Below, piece after piece: positions 6,032 through 14,689 of a stretch of DNA of 41,646 bases. A model generated the notes under the pieces. That model had not been told where the DNA came from and searched no databases. It saw only the letters and a list, made by a program, of their open reading frames with translations. This DNA is from a virus, in IMG/VR virus record IMGVR_UViG_3300044825_001141, positions 1 to 41,646 of that record; one strand, written 5' to 3'. How positions within the stretch are numbered: position 1 is the first letter of the stretch; each line of letters starts with the position of its first letter. Position numbers and translations under genes: made by a program.

Positions 6032-6459
6032 ACCCACTCTCCCGTTCGGATCATGCGTGCGTGTCGCTGCCAGCGGGCCGGTGACTGTTCGCGCGCCACG
6101 CGGCTGTCTAGGAAGTGATCGGCGGCGTCGTTCCAGCGCCCGTCCCGCATCGCGGCAATGGCTCTGGGAAAGCCAAGCAGCCCGCTGACGCCGAGTTGGA
6201 AGCACATCGACACAAGGACGGCGTGACGCGCCGCATCGAGCCCTGCGGCCCACGGCAGCGCGCGGTGCAAGTCCGCGGTCTTTTCACGGACGTCGCAGTC
6301 CAGCAGCGCGTCGATGATGGCGTTCGGGAGTTTGCCGCCCTTGCGCTCGTCAATCAGGTGGCCGACGCCGATCGTCCAGAAGCCCAGCGAATCCTGGTAC
6401 GCGTGCGGCACGCGGGCCTCATCGCGCTCCAGCAGCGCGGGCAGGCTGTCGGGCGTCAT
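6028..6459 (-). CDS. Endolysin, T4-type lysozyme (GH24 muramidase)
   Basis: Cleaves peptidoglycan to burst the host. The catalytic triad Glu14-(8)-Asp23-(5)-Thr29 (ERDEARVPHAYQDS, then TIGVGH) reproduces the Glu11/Asp20/Thr26 spacing of T4 lysozyme. At 143 residues it is near the usual length. There is no signal peptide or signal-anchor segment, so export needs a holin. Two holin candidates flank it with ATGA overlaps on both sides, forming the lysis cassette. Confidence 0.93.
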   Translation of the reverse strand: MTPDSLPALLERDEARVPHAYQDSLGFWTIGVGHLIDERKGGKLPNAIIDALLDCDVREKTADLHRALPWAAGLDAARHAVLVSMCFQLGVSGLLGFPRAIAAMRDGRWNDAADHFLDSRVAREQSPARWQRHARMIRTGEWV

Positions 6460-6677
6460 GCCGTCGCCTTGGCGAACACCGCCAGCACCTTGATGAGTCC
6501 TGCGCCCGCAGCACCGCCGATGCCGCCGACTGCGATGAGCATTCGGAAGCCGCCCTTCGCCTGCTGCTGGTAGGCCAGCAGTTGATCCACCTTCGCTTCA
6601 AGGCGGTCGAGCCTGCTGTCGTGCGTGTCGAGCTTCGCGTTATGCGCGCCTATGACTCGCTGCGTGTCGTCACTCAT
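6456..6677 (-). CDS. Small membrane protein, second holin or antiholin candidate (73 aa)
   Basis: ATG 6677 overlaps the previous stop as ATGA. An N-terminal charged coiled-coil helix (HDSRLDRLEAKVDQLLAYQQ) is followed by one hydrophobic segment (FRMLIAVGGIGGAAGAGLI) and a short basic tail. Position just before the lysozyme and a single membrane segment fit a holin or holin regulator. The longer frame to 6932 belongs to the neighbouring gene's DNA. Confidence 0.65.
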   Translation of the reverse strand: MSDDTQRVIGAHNAKLDTHDSRLDRLEAKVDQLLAYQQQAKGGFRMLIAVGGIGGAAGAGLIKVLAVFAKATA

Positions 6678-7168
6678 GTCCCCGGCTTCCTCCGTGCAAT
6701 CACCGGCCACGACCGCCAGCCAGGTTGGGCGTCGTCGTCGATCATCCAGCCGATGCGATACGGAGTGCCGCGGAACGTGAACGCGCGGCATTGCCGCCAG
6801 CCCACGGTCGCAACGTAGCCGCCGGGGGTGTAGCGCACCGCCGGGGACACAGGGAGTTCGAAGTACGCGAGGGGTAGCAGGCGCATGCCGTTCGCGGAGT
6901 TGCGCCACGCGCACCAGACGAACGCGGCCCAAGGCGTCGGAGGAATCCGGCGCATACCGCCGACGCCATCTTCTTCGTTAGACCAGAGCGCGGTGAACCA
7001 CCCGCCGCGCCACGCCCACGTCGGGCCGGGGAACGCGCGCAGGTAGGACTCGCGGATGTGCCACGCGCGGCACGCGGCGAGGATGCCGACGACGGGGAAA
7101 CCGACCAGCATCACGACCGCGCTGAGAATCTGGTACACGGTCCAGTAGAGCCAGCCGAGAGCGATCAT
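6674..7168 (-). CDS. Membrane-anchored hypothetical protein (164 aa)
   Basis: The start was chosen at ATG 7168 because it makes an ATGA overlap with the upstream gene. The first 35 residues are strongly hydrophobic (WTVYQILSAVVMLVGFPV), making an N-terminal membrane anchor. The rest is tryptophan-rich and basic. It sits between the tail-fibre accessory gene and the lysis cassette. Phages often carry such a DUF-type protein here; its role is not known to me. Confidence 0.65.
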   Translation of the reverse strand: MIALGWLYWTVYQILSAVVMLVGFPVVGILAACRAWHIRESYLRAFPGPTWAWRGGWFTALWSNEEDGVGGMRRIPPTPWAAFVWCAWRNSANGMRLLPLAYFELPVSPAVRYTPGGYVATVGWRQCRAFTFRGTPYRIGWMIDDDAQPGWRSWPVIARRKPGT

Positions 7169-7584
7169 GGCGCTTGGTTCGCGTTGAGGACGATGGTGGC
7201 CGACACGACGGCCGTACTCGTCCCTGCGCGTCCGATGTCTATGGTGAGCGTCGCGGACGATGACGAGCCGCCGTTCTCGTTGACGGTCCACGTCCGCGTC
7301 GTGCCGAGGTCAAGCCACGTCCCCGTCGTGCCGCTGGACAATTCGCCGGCAGTGACGGTCGCGCGGCATTCGTAGGCCGACCCCGCCGCTGCCTTGGGCG
7401 CGATCCAATCGCCGATGTCGACCGTACCGCCGAGCGTCGTGACGCGGTTGATGTCGCCGCCGTTCGTCAGTTCGTACGACGCGGACGCCTGCACCGGGGA
7501 CGTGGTGTTCGACGTGACCGTCACGCCGCTGATGGACAGCCGGTTTCCGCCCGAGCCCGCCAGTGCTGCGAGAACGCCGCTCAT
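7165..7584 (-). CDS. Beta-rich virion-associated protein downstream of the tail fibre (139 aa)
   Basis: ATG 7584 overlaps the fibre stop as TGATG. The product is low in charge and rich in Ser/Thr/Gly with alternating hydrophobics (ISGVTVTSNTTSP, ECRATVTAGEL, SSATLTIDIG), indicating an all-beta, immunoglobulin-like fold. Location directly after the fibre gene suggests a fibre accessory or capping protein. No exact family assigned. Confidence 0.7.
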   Translation of the reverse strand: MSGVLAALAGSGGNRLSISGVTVTSNTTSPVQASASYELTNGGDINRVTTLGGTVDIGDWIAPKAAAGSAYECRATVTAGELSSGTTGTWLDLGTTRTWTVNENGGSSSSATLTIDIGRAGTSTAVVSATIVLNANQAP

Positions 7585-9242
7585 CAGGACACGCCCGCGC
7601 CCGTGAGCGCCCAGCGGGTCGACGCCACCTTGACGAGCGTCACGATGGACTTCGTCGCGATGGTGCGGCTACCCGTGGACGACGTACCGCCCTGGAACCA
7701 TTCCAGCGTGTCGGTCGTGATGTTCAGCGTCGTGTTGCCGCTGCCGTCGTTGACGAGAACGATGGTCGAGCCGACTTCGAACGCCACCGATGCGTTCGCC
7801 GGGATCGTGACCGTGTTCGTCGTGCCGGACAGCAGGATGTGCTTGCCGCGATCCGTCAGCACCAGCGACGTATTCGTGGACTGCGGCATGCCGAGGTAGC
7901 CGGCATTGAACGGTGAGCCACCGGAATCGTTGATCGTCGCCGCACCGATGGCCGTGATACCGGTGTAGCTGCCGCTGATGCGGGCGGTGTTGACGGTGCC
8001 GGTAAGCTGCGTGGCGTCGAGGTTCGTGAGGCTTGCGCCGCTGCCGCTGAACGTCGTTCCGGTGACGGTGCCCGTGATCGTTGCGCCGCCGCCGCTGACC
8101 GTGAGGCCGCCGCCGCTGATCGTGAGGCCGACGCCGCTGGACGGCGCATTGATGGTGACGTTGCCGGCTGCGGCGATGCGTACGCGCGTAGTGTTGTTCG
8201 TGAAAAACGACGCTTCGTGGTTGCTGGTTGCGCCAATCTGGAACGTCGCGCCAGAGAACGTGGCGACCGCCGTGACCGTGCCATCGGTCATAGACAGCGG
8301 GCTTCCGCCGGACACTGCGGACGCGGAAATTGTCGTTCCACTGCTCGGCGCGTTGATTGTGACGTTGCCGGCGGACGCGACGTTCAGACGAAGCGCGCTG
8401 GCCGTGTAGATCCCCGCGGCCGACGAACCGGCGTAGAAGCCTTGGCCGGTGTAGGACGCGCCGCTATACATGCCGACGCCGCCGCCGTCCACCCCTATGT
8501 ACCCCGACGCCGTTCCGCTCAACTTGAGGATGAGCCCGTTGGTATTCGGGTTGTCGATCGTCAGCGCCGTACCACTGCTCGGCGCGTTGATCGTGACGTT
8601 GCCGCTCTCGTTGATTGTTTGCCGCGTCGTGCCGCTGGTTGCCAGCGCAAGCACGCCCGACGTGCTGCCCGACGCATCGAGCTTCGTGACGCGCGTCGCC
8701 TCCGTGTGCGATACGAACAGCCCCGGATTATTGGTCCCGCCCAGCACACGCGAAATGAACGCGTTCGCAGCATCAACCGCGTTGATGTTAAGCGTCGTGC
8801 CTGCACTGGGTGCCTGAAACGTCCACTGCCCCGTGCTGCCGACCGACAGTCGCAGCGTCGTATTCGACGCGATGCCGACCGTGTTGGCGCCCGGCAGGTA
8901 CACGCCATTCGCAGGCACGGATGCGCCGTTGACCGTGACAGATGGCGCGACCACCGCGCCCGTGAACGTCGCGCCGGACAACAGCGCATACCGCGCGTCG
9001 CCGGTCTGTCGGTTCAGCGCGTCGGTGGCGGCGCTGGCGTCGGCGAGGCCGGTGATCCGCTTGTTGTTCCACGGCGTATTTGCCGTCGGAATGCCCGTGC
9101 CGTCGCGCAGGAGGCAGTTCGACAGCGCCAACGCGATGTCGACTTCCTGCTCATCGAGCTTGGAAATCTCGATCGGCGATGCCGCCTGCTCGTCCGTCCA
9201 GTCATAGACGCGGCTGAATGTACCGGAGCCATCGTAGGGCAT
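7584..9242 (-). CDS. Tail fibre protein with modular repeats (552 aa)
   Basis: Receptor-binding fibre. The N-terminus (YDGSGTFSRVYDWTDEQAA) matches the virion-attachment start common in podovirus fibres. The shaft holds repeated modules of about 60-70 residues, each with a NVTINAPSSGT-type block (around residues 217, 297 and 363, with a related QWTFQAPSAGT near 141). It ends in a beta-rich tip (KHILLSGTTNTVTIPA, ending in STRWALTGAGVS). Repeated Gly-rich beta segments suggest a trimeric shaft. The DNA repeats can recombine to change fibre length. Confidence 0.85.
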   Translation of the reverse strand: MPYDGSGTFSRVYDWTDEQAASPIEISKLDEQEVDIALALSNCLLRDGTGIPTANTPWNNKRITGLADASAATDALNRQTGDARYALLSGATFTGAVVAPSVTVNGASVPANGVYLPGANTVGIASNTTLRLSVGSTGQWTFQAPSAGTTLNINAVDAANAFISRVLGGTNNPGLFVSHTEATRVTKLDASGSTSGVLALATSGTTRQTINESGNVTINAPSSGTALTIDNPNTNGLILKLSGTASGYIGVDGGGVGMYSGASYTGQGFYAGSSAAGIYTASALRLNVASAGNVTINAPSSGTTISASAVSGGSPLSMTDGTVTAVATFSGATFQIGATSNHEASFFTNNTTRVRIAAAGNVTINAPSSGVGLTISGGGLTVSGGGATITGTVTGTTFSGSGASLTNLDATQLTGTVNTARISGSYTGITAIGAATINDSGGSPFNAGYLGMPQSTNTSLVLTDRGKHILLSGTTNTVTIPANASVAFEVGSTIVLVNDGSGNTTLNITTDTLEWFQGGTSSTGSRTIATKSIVTLVKVASTRWALTGAGVS

Positions 9243-9250
9243 GTTCTCTC

Positions 9251-11053
9251 CTATCGCGCCATGATGGACGCGGTACCCGCGGCCAACGGCGTTGAGTTGC
9301 GGGCACCGGTCAGGGCGTCGACGACCACGCGCTTCGGCGGCGTCTTGCCGAGAAGCACGGCGAGTTGTTCGGGATCCAGCAGAAGCTTCGCGAGCTCGGC
9401 GTCGACCTTCGGCGTCACTTCGCGACCGGCCATGCCGAGTACGGAGCGCGCGAGTAGGCCCGGCCGACTCAGCGTCGCGGGCAACGGCAGGTTGATCTCG
9501 CCCGCCTCCGCACCGGACACGTCGGTCGGACGGCCGGGCTTGTACGCGTTCTCGGCGGCGGTGACGGCGTTGTCGATCTGCTCCGACCGCGCGCTATACG
9601 TCTTGAGGTACGAGCGCCATGCGCCCTTCGCCTCATTCGGCAGCGCGTCCTCAATCGTCGCGTCGATCGCGTCTTTCAGCTTCGTGCGCAGTCCGCCGGC
9701 CAGTTTCTTGTCGAAGCTGGCGTTCTCGGTCAGCGACTTCTCGATCTCGTTGCCGACTTCCTTACGCAGCATGTACATGTCATGCGCGTTGATCGTGCCG
9801 TCGGGCGCGGTGATCTTCTTCAGCCGCGCGCTGATGCTGCTCATCGACTGCTGCACGACCGTCGATGCGCGCTCACCTGGCTTGGACAGAATCTTCGCGA
9901 TGGCGTCGTCCGCGTTCGTCGGCGTAACGGGTCTGCCGCCGCCGATGCCTTCGGTACGAAGCTTGTTCGCCTCCGCTGCCAGTTCGCCCTGGCGCTGCCG
10001 CGCACCGCCGCCGAAATCCTCGGCCACGGCGATGTCGCGCGGCGACATGAAGCGCGCTTCGATCTTGCGCGCCATGTTGTCCACGCCTTCGGTCGTCATG
10101 TTCGCGAGCGACAGCGCGTTGTCGCGCATCTCGCTGGTGAGTTCGTCGCGCGCTTTCTTTGCGCCTTCCAGCGCCCGCGCATTCCCCGAGTCCCGCTGCG
10201 CGAACATGACCGACGGATTGCCCGCGTCGCGGTTTCCTGCCCGGCGTGCGACCGTGCTTTCAAGGCTCTGGACGAGCGTGCCCTGATCGGTGCCCTGTAC
10301 CTGCTGCGCCGCCGTCGGCTTGTAGCCTTCGGGAAAGTTCCGCTGCGCCAGCAGCGCCTCGATGAGCGGCCCGCGATTCTCGTCCGCAACGAGGTCTTGC
10401 ACGGTGCGGCCGGCAATGCGCTGCGGGCCCTGCGCGCTGACGAGGTCGTACAGGTTCGATGCGCCACGGCCTGCCGCCCGAGCCAGTCCCGCGACCGGCC
10501 GAGCCGCGAGTTGGGCTGCTGCGATCGCAGGCGGCAGCGCGAGGCCCGCGGCGGCGCCGACGGCCGCGCCCTCGTTGCCGCCCTGCATGCGCTCACCGGG
10601 CTGCGCCGAGCCTGCGCCCGCCGCGTAGCCTGCGCCTGCACCCGCGGCACCCGACCGCGCCATGACCGTCGGCAGGCTCGCTGGCACCGCCGCGCCTCCC
10701 GTGGCGACCATCGACGGCACCATCGTCAGCGCCGTGCCTGTGCCTTCTGCGAGCGCCCCAGCGGTGGGATTCTCGGCCTTGAACCGATCGTCCTGCGCCG
10801 CCGTCTGGCTCCGCAGCGAGTCGTAGAGTTCGCCGAACGCGCGCGGGTCGCCTTGTAGTTTCTTCAGCACCGCATCCATGCCGCCAGCGATCTCGTCGGA
10901 CCAACCGAGCGTCGCGCCGCGCTGCACCATTCGGTACAGACCCTCGGCGATGCCCATCTGGCGAGCCTGCGGCTGCGCGGGTGCGCCGCCGGACGCCTTC
11001 GCCTCCAGTTCCGCCATCCGGCGCAGGGCCATCAATTCGTCGCGGTCGCTCAC
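9251..11053 (-). CDS. Large internal virion / ejection protein (600 aa)
   Basis: A long Ala/Gly-rich, mostly helical protein. Residues about 100-195 form a hydrophobic Ala/Gly-rich stretch (AAVGAAAGLALPPAIAAAQL) that could insert into or cross membrane. The remainder is charged helix (residues 250-530). Size, composition and position between the connector genes and the tail fibre match the ejection proteins of short-tailed phages that form a channel for DNA entry. Its start overlaps the end of the previous gene by 4 bases. Assignment by context. Confidence 0.65.
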   Translation of the reverse strand: MSDRDELMALRRMAELEAKASGGAPAQPQARQMGIAEGLYRMVQRGATLGWSDEIAGGMDAVLKKLQGDPRAFGELYDSLRSQTAAQDDRFKAENPTAGALAEGTGTALTMVPSMVATGGAAVPASLPTVMARSGAAGAGAGYAAGAGSAQPGERMQGGNEGAAVGAAAGLALPPAIAAAQLAARPVAGLARAAGRGASNLYDLVSAQGPQRIAGRTVQDLVADENRGPLIEALLAQRNFPEGYKPTAAQQVQGTDQGTLVQSLESTVARRAGNRDAGNPSVMFAQRDSGNARALEGAKKARDELTSEMRDNALSLANMTTEGVDNMARKIEARFMSPRDIAVAEDFGGGARQRQGELAAEANKLRTEGIGGGRPVTPTNADDAIAKILSKPGERASTVVQQSMSSISARLKKITAPDGTINAHDMYMLRKEVGNEIEKSLTENASFDKKLAGGLRTKLKDAIDATIEDALPNEAKGAWRSYLKTYSARSEQIDNAVTAAENAYKPGRPTDVSGAEAGEINLPLPATLSRPGLLARSVLGMAGREVTPKVDAELAKLLLDPEQLAVLLGKTPPKRVVVDALTGARNSTPLAAGTASIMAR

Positions 11054-12330
11054 GGCTTGCGCGCTCCGTACTTGGCGCGCAGGGCTTCAAGTTCCGCCTG
11101 TTCAGCCGGCGTCAGCCCGCCGCCTGCGGCCGGCGCGGCGGGCGCAGCGGGCGCGGCAGGAGCCGCGGGAGCGGCTGGCGCGGCACCACCGGCGCCGGAC
11201 CCGTTCGCGACCCACTTCTCCAGGTTGTCCAGCGCCTCGCGGTTCGCGCGGACATCCAGCGTCGGGTCCGTGGCCGCTTCCAGCCACAGTTTCAACTCGA
11301 CATTGGAGTTCATCTGCTGTGCCGACATGCCCGTGGCGTTCTTGATCACCTGAAGCAGCATCGGGCGCGCCTGCTTGATCGAGTTCCGCGCGCTCTGGTT
11401 GTCGGTACCGACCGCGCCGCCGATGGTCTGGCCGATGCCAGACGACGCGACGCGCGCGGCGATGTTGTGCAGCGCACCCTGACTCGGGTCGACGATGCCG
11501 CCGCCCTTGTCGAGCGTGTCGTAGTGCGACCGCAGCGTGGCGATGACGTCGCCAGCAGAATTCGCAGCCTGATCGCGCTGCGCCGCCTTGGCATCCTCTT
11601 TTGCTTGCGCCGCCGCGGCGGCTGCGTCGCCGCGCATGGCCGCGATGTCGCGCGCACTGTCGGCGCGCAGTTGTGCGAGTTCCCGCATGAGCGCATTGCG
11701 CTCGCCGGCAGCCGTCCGGGCATCGGCAAGGCGCATCTGCAACTCGGTCATGCGCTGCTCGCGGGTCGCGCGACGTTCCTCCAGCGCCGCAGCGCGGTCC
11801 TCGCGCGTGCCCTGAAGCGTCGCGCGGCGAAGTTCGTTCGTGGCGATCAACTCCGGGTCGGTCGACTTGAGGCTCTGTTCCAGCAACGCCTGCGCCAGCG
11901 CCTCGGTACCCTTCGGACCCATCGCGTTTGCTAGCCGACGCTGCGACTCCGAGCGCCCGTACGTCGGATCGGGCAACTGCCCATCCGGCGCACTCCGGAT
12001 GCGGCTGACATCAATCGCGCCGACCATGTCGTCCGGTACCGCGCCGGCCAACTGCTGCATCGCCGCAGACACGTTCGCCTGACGCTTGCCCTGCGCCGTC
12101 GTGAAGTTGTCGTTCGCGACCTTCGCGTTGTAGGACGCGGCCAGAGAGTTCGCGAGGTCGACGAGCGCATTGCCGACGCCGTACTTCGCCTGCACCGGGC
12201 CACCGGATTCGGGCAGGTTCGGGCGCATGTACCGCTGCTGCATCGCCTCCGCTATCTGCGCGCGGCGCTGTGCGGCCTCGACGTCGTCGACGTTGGAGGG
12301 CTTCAACAGGTCGCGGAACGAAATTGCCAT
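11050..12330 (-). CDS. Internal virion protein candidate (426 aa)
   Basis: ATG 12330 shares a base with the upstream TGA (TGATG); a longer in-frame ORF upstream is antisense noise through the neighbouring gene. The protein is helical with a long coiled-coil region (residues about 150-260, EERRATREQRMTELQMRLAD). Near the C-terminus is a PAA-type low-complexity linker (APAAPAAPAAPAAPAAP), followed by TPAEQAELEALRAKYGARK. The composition suggests a packaged ejection protein. Function inferred from position. Confidence 0.65.
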   Translation of the reverse strand: MAISFRDLLKPSNVDDVEAAQRRAQIAEAMQQRYMRPNLPESGGPVQAKYGVGNALVDLANSLAASYNAKVANDNFTTAQGKRQANVSAAMQQLAGAVPDDMVGAIDVSRIRSAPDGQLPDPTYGRSESQRRLANAMGPKGTEALAQALLEQSLKSTDPELIATNELRRATLQGTREDRAAALEERRATREQRMTELQMRLADARTAAGERNALMRELAQLRADSARDIAAMRGDAAAAAAQAKEDAKAAQRDQAANSAGDVIATLRSHYDTLDKGGGIVDPSQGALHNIAARVASSGIGQTIGGAVGTDNQSARNSIKQARPMLLQVIKNATGMSAQQMNSNVELKLWLEAATDPTLDVRANREALDNLEKWVANGSGAGGAAPAAPAAPAAPAAPAAPAAGGGLTPAEQAELEALRAKYGARKP

Positions 12331-13103
12331 CAGATCCTCCGCGCGCCGTACGCGATCAAGCCACCCGCCGACTGACGCGGCGGCGGCGCGACTGGTCCGC
12401 CGCGCTGCATCTGCGCCAGTGCCATCAACTGCGCCAACTGCTGCTGTGTCGTCTGCGGAGGCTGCTGCTGCTGCTGCTGCTGCTGACCAGGCGCCTGTCG
12501 TGCCCACTGCTGCCAACCGTTGCTGGTCGTGCCCGCGGTACCGCCGCCTGTGGCCGCAGCGCCGCCGTTGAATGCGCCGCCAAGCGCGCCGCCAACGGCA
12601 CCGCCCGTACCGGAGCTCATGCCGATTGTTCCAGGGATGGCCGACGAACCCGAGCCGCCCGCTCCGAGGCCCACGGCGCCGCCGCCCGTGAAGCCGCCGC
12701 CGGCCGCATTGAAGCCGACCGTGCCGGGAATCGCACCGCCGCCGGTCGCTGCCGCGCCGCTGCCGCCTGCGCCGCCGCCGGCCGCGCCGCCGCCGAGCGC
12801 CGCACCGCCTGCGATAGCGCCCGCAACGATGCCTATGGTGTCGCCGGGCTTGTTCTGCGCCCAGTCCGATACCGGCCGCAGTTCCTTGAACCACGCGGAC
12901 GGACCGTTCTTGCGTTCGAACTTGATGGCGGGATCGCGCTTCGCGACCCACGACAGTTGCTTGTTCGTCCAGTCCGCAGGCTTGAGGTGCGTCTGGTCGT
13001 ATTTCTTTCCGAACAGGTAATGCAGCGGGTCGAACTTCAGTCCGAGCCGCATGATGAAGGACTTGTTGTTGTCCTTCTTGCCAGCGTCGGACAGGTCGCT
13101 CAT
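12330..13103 (-). CDS. Glycine-rich virion protein with polyglutamine tract (257 aa)
   Basis: ATG 13103 overlaps the upstream stop as ATGA. The first 100 residues look globular (FDPLHYLFGKKYDQTH). Residues about 100-195 are an extremely Gly/Ala-rich low-complexity run, and the C-terminus has eight consecutive Gln encoded by eight CTG/CAG units at 12462-12485. Gly-rich segments in small virion proteins of podoviruses are often membrane-active. The role is probably in DNA ejection, by context. Confidence 0.65.
   Translation of the reverse strand: MSDLSDAGKKDNNKSFIMRLGLKFDPLHYLFGKKYDQTHLKPADWTNKQLSWVAKRDPAIKFERKNGPSAWFKELRPVSDWAQNKPGDTIGIVAGAIAGGAALGGGAAGGGAGGSGAAATGGGAIPGTVGFNAAGGGFTGGGAVGLGAGGSGSSAIPGTIGMSSGTGGAVGGALGGAFNGGAAATGGGTAGTTSNGWQQWARQAPGQQQQQQQQPPQTTQQQLAQLMALAQMQRGGPVAPPPRQSAGGLIAYGARRI
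12462..12485. repeat. Trinucleotide microsatellite, (CTG)8
   Basis: Eight perfect CTG units (CAG on the coding strand) encode a Gln8 tract in the glycine-rich virion protein. Such tracts are prone to copy-number slippage without frameshift. Confidence 0.95.
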
Positions 13104-14689
13104 GCGTACCTCCGCGCGACGCGCGCGTAGTCGACGTGCTTCACGCCGTTGAATTCAAGCACCGAGTCCGGATCGACGCGCTCGATCTCCTGCGCCATCA
13201 CGCCTTCGTGACGGACGTCGTCGCCGATGTAGCTGAACTCGTACCAGCCGATCCCCGGCTCCAGGTCGCGGAGATGCACGATGTCGTGCTTGGCGCGCAT
13301 GTCGGACATCATGATCGCCGCGCTACCCAACTGCCCGCCGAGTCCCATGAGACCGCCCATGATGCCGTTGCTGGCGCCCTGCTTGGCGTTCCACACGTTC
13401 AGGTTGCCCTGATAGGCGTTCCAGATGTTTCCTGCGACGTCGGTGCCGGCCATCTGCGGCGCGTTGTAGCCCGCGAACTGCGGCACGTTGACCGGCGCTT
13501 CGTTCCGGAGCGCGGAGAACTCGTTCAGCGGCATGTTGCGGAGCGCCATCGCTTCCGCGAGCGCCTGCGACCGTGCCGTGTTGTCGAACGTCGCCCCCGC
13601 GCGCGCATCGGCGTTGCCGGAGGCGACCGACGAGTTGCGGAACGCTCCCGCGGCCTGCTGCTCGCCGAAGCCCTGCGCGCGCGCGTTGTTGTTCGCGTTG
13701 AACGCATTGACCGACGCATCGTTCTGGAACCCGCCGCGCAGCAGCGCCTCCTGCACGGCCTGCGCACGGGCGTCGTTCGTGAAGTTGCCGCCGGTCACGC
13801 GCTCGCCGAACGCCTGCGCACGGTTGCCCTGCGACGCGTTGATGAGGCGCGTGAACTCGTCGCCGCCTGCGACCGTCGCCGAGCGGCGCGCCTGGTCGTA
13901 GGCGTCGTTCTTCGCCATGAACTCGTTCTGCCACGCGTTCTTCCACGCCTCGGAACCTTCGTCGACGATGCCCTGATTCTTCAGCCGCGTGCGTACCTGG
14001 TCCTCGCGCTGCTGCCACGCGGGATCCAGCCGCGACGCGTAGCTTCCGTAGACGGCGTCCTCGACGCTCTTGCGCGCGCCCGTCAGGTCTTCCGCGCCGT
14101 ACAGTTTCGGGAGGCCGTTCATGTCGATCGAACCGACGAGGCCCGGAGCGCCGCCAGTGTCGAGCGACGTGCTGTAATTCGGCCCCAGCGACGACATCAG
14201 GCCCGGCAGACCCGACGTGTTCAGGTCGGTCTGGTAATTCTGCATCGTCGGCGACGAGCGCAGCGCCGGCATGCCGGACGTATCGAGCGGCGTGCCGTAC
14301 GTATCGCCGATGCGGTTCAGCATCCCGCCCGCGATGCCGTTCAACTGCGCGTTCTGCGCCAACTCCTGATCGAGTTGCGCCTGCGTCTCCGGCGTCAGCG
14401 AGATGTTCTGATCGTAGATCGTCGCGCCCGTCGTCGGGTCGACCCGCGACGTGTACTTGCTGGAGCCGAGCGGCGTCGTCACGCCGCCGGAACCAAGCGC
14501 GGCGTTGTACTGCGCCGTGTCCTTGTTGGAAGCCGTCTGCGCCGCCGACACGACGTTCGGGTCTGGCGTTGCAGGCGCGGCGCCGCCGCCCTTCATCTGC
14601 GTGACGGGGCCGTCGTGTTCGTACACGCGCTCCGCGGACTCCAGCCGGCACGTCGTCCAGTCGAATACGGGATTGACGAGGATTTTCAT
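13100..14689 (-). CDS. Virion protein with C-terminal S74-type chaperone domain (529 aa)
   Basis: The start was chosen at ATG 14689 because it makes an ATGA overlap with the upstream gene. The main body is Ala/Asn/Gln-rich and helical, with repeated NDARAQAVQEA-like segments (residues about 200-370) typical of internal or tail-needle proteins. The last 70 residues (from about 460, SDMRAKHDI, WYEFSY, HEGVMAQEIERVDPD) match the intramolecular chaperone (peptidase S74) domain that trimerises fibres and cleaves itself off. The Ser-Asp at its start is the expected cleavage site. It ends in ATGA with the next gene. Confidence 0.7.
   Translation of the reverse strand: MKILVNPVFDWTTCRLESAERVYEHDGPVTQMKGGGAAPATPDPNVVSAAQTASNKDTAQYNAALGSGGVTTPLGSSKYTSRVDPTTGATIYDQNISLTPETQAQLDQELAQNAQLNGIAGGMLNRIGDTYGTPLDTSGMPALRSSPTMQNYQTDLNTSGLPGLMSSLGPNYSTSLDTGGAPGLVGSIDMNGLPKLYGAEDLTGARKSVEDAVYGSYASRLDPAWQQREDQVRTRLKNQGIVDEGSEAWKNAWQNEFMAKNDAYDQARRSATVAGGDEFTRLINASQGNRAQAFGERVTGGNFTNDARAQAVQEALLRGGFQNDASVNAFNANNNARAQGFGEQQAAGAFRNSSVASGNADARAGATFDNTARSQALAEAMALRNMPLNEFSALRNEAPVNVPQFAGYNAPQMAGTDVAGNIWNAYQGNLNVWNAKQGASNGIMGGLMGLGGQLGSAAIMMSDMRAKHDIVHLRDLEPGIGWYEFSYIGDDVRHEGVMAQEIERVDPDSVLEFNGVKHVDYARVARRYA

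Noticed and set aside
7165-9242. A diversity-generating retroelement targeting the fibre, as in BPP-1
   Set aside because: No reverse transcriptase gene is present in the window, and no template/variable repeat pair was seen near the fibre 3' end.
8217-10286. A 689-codon plus-strand frame antisense to the tail fibre and ejection protein genes
   Set aside because: It is Arg-rich with no family-like motif, and it lies opposite two well-supported genes. Long open shadow frames are expected in GC-rich DNA.
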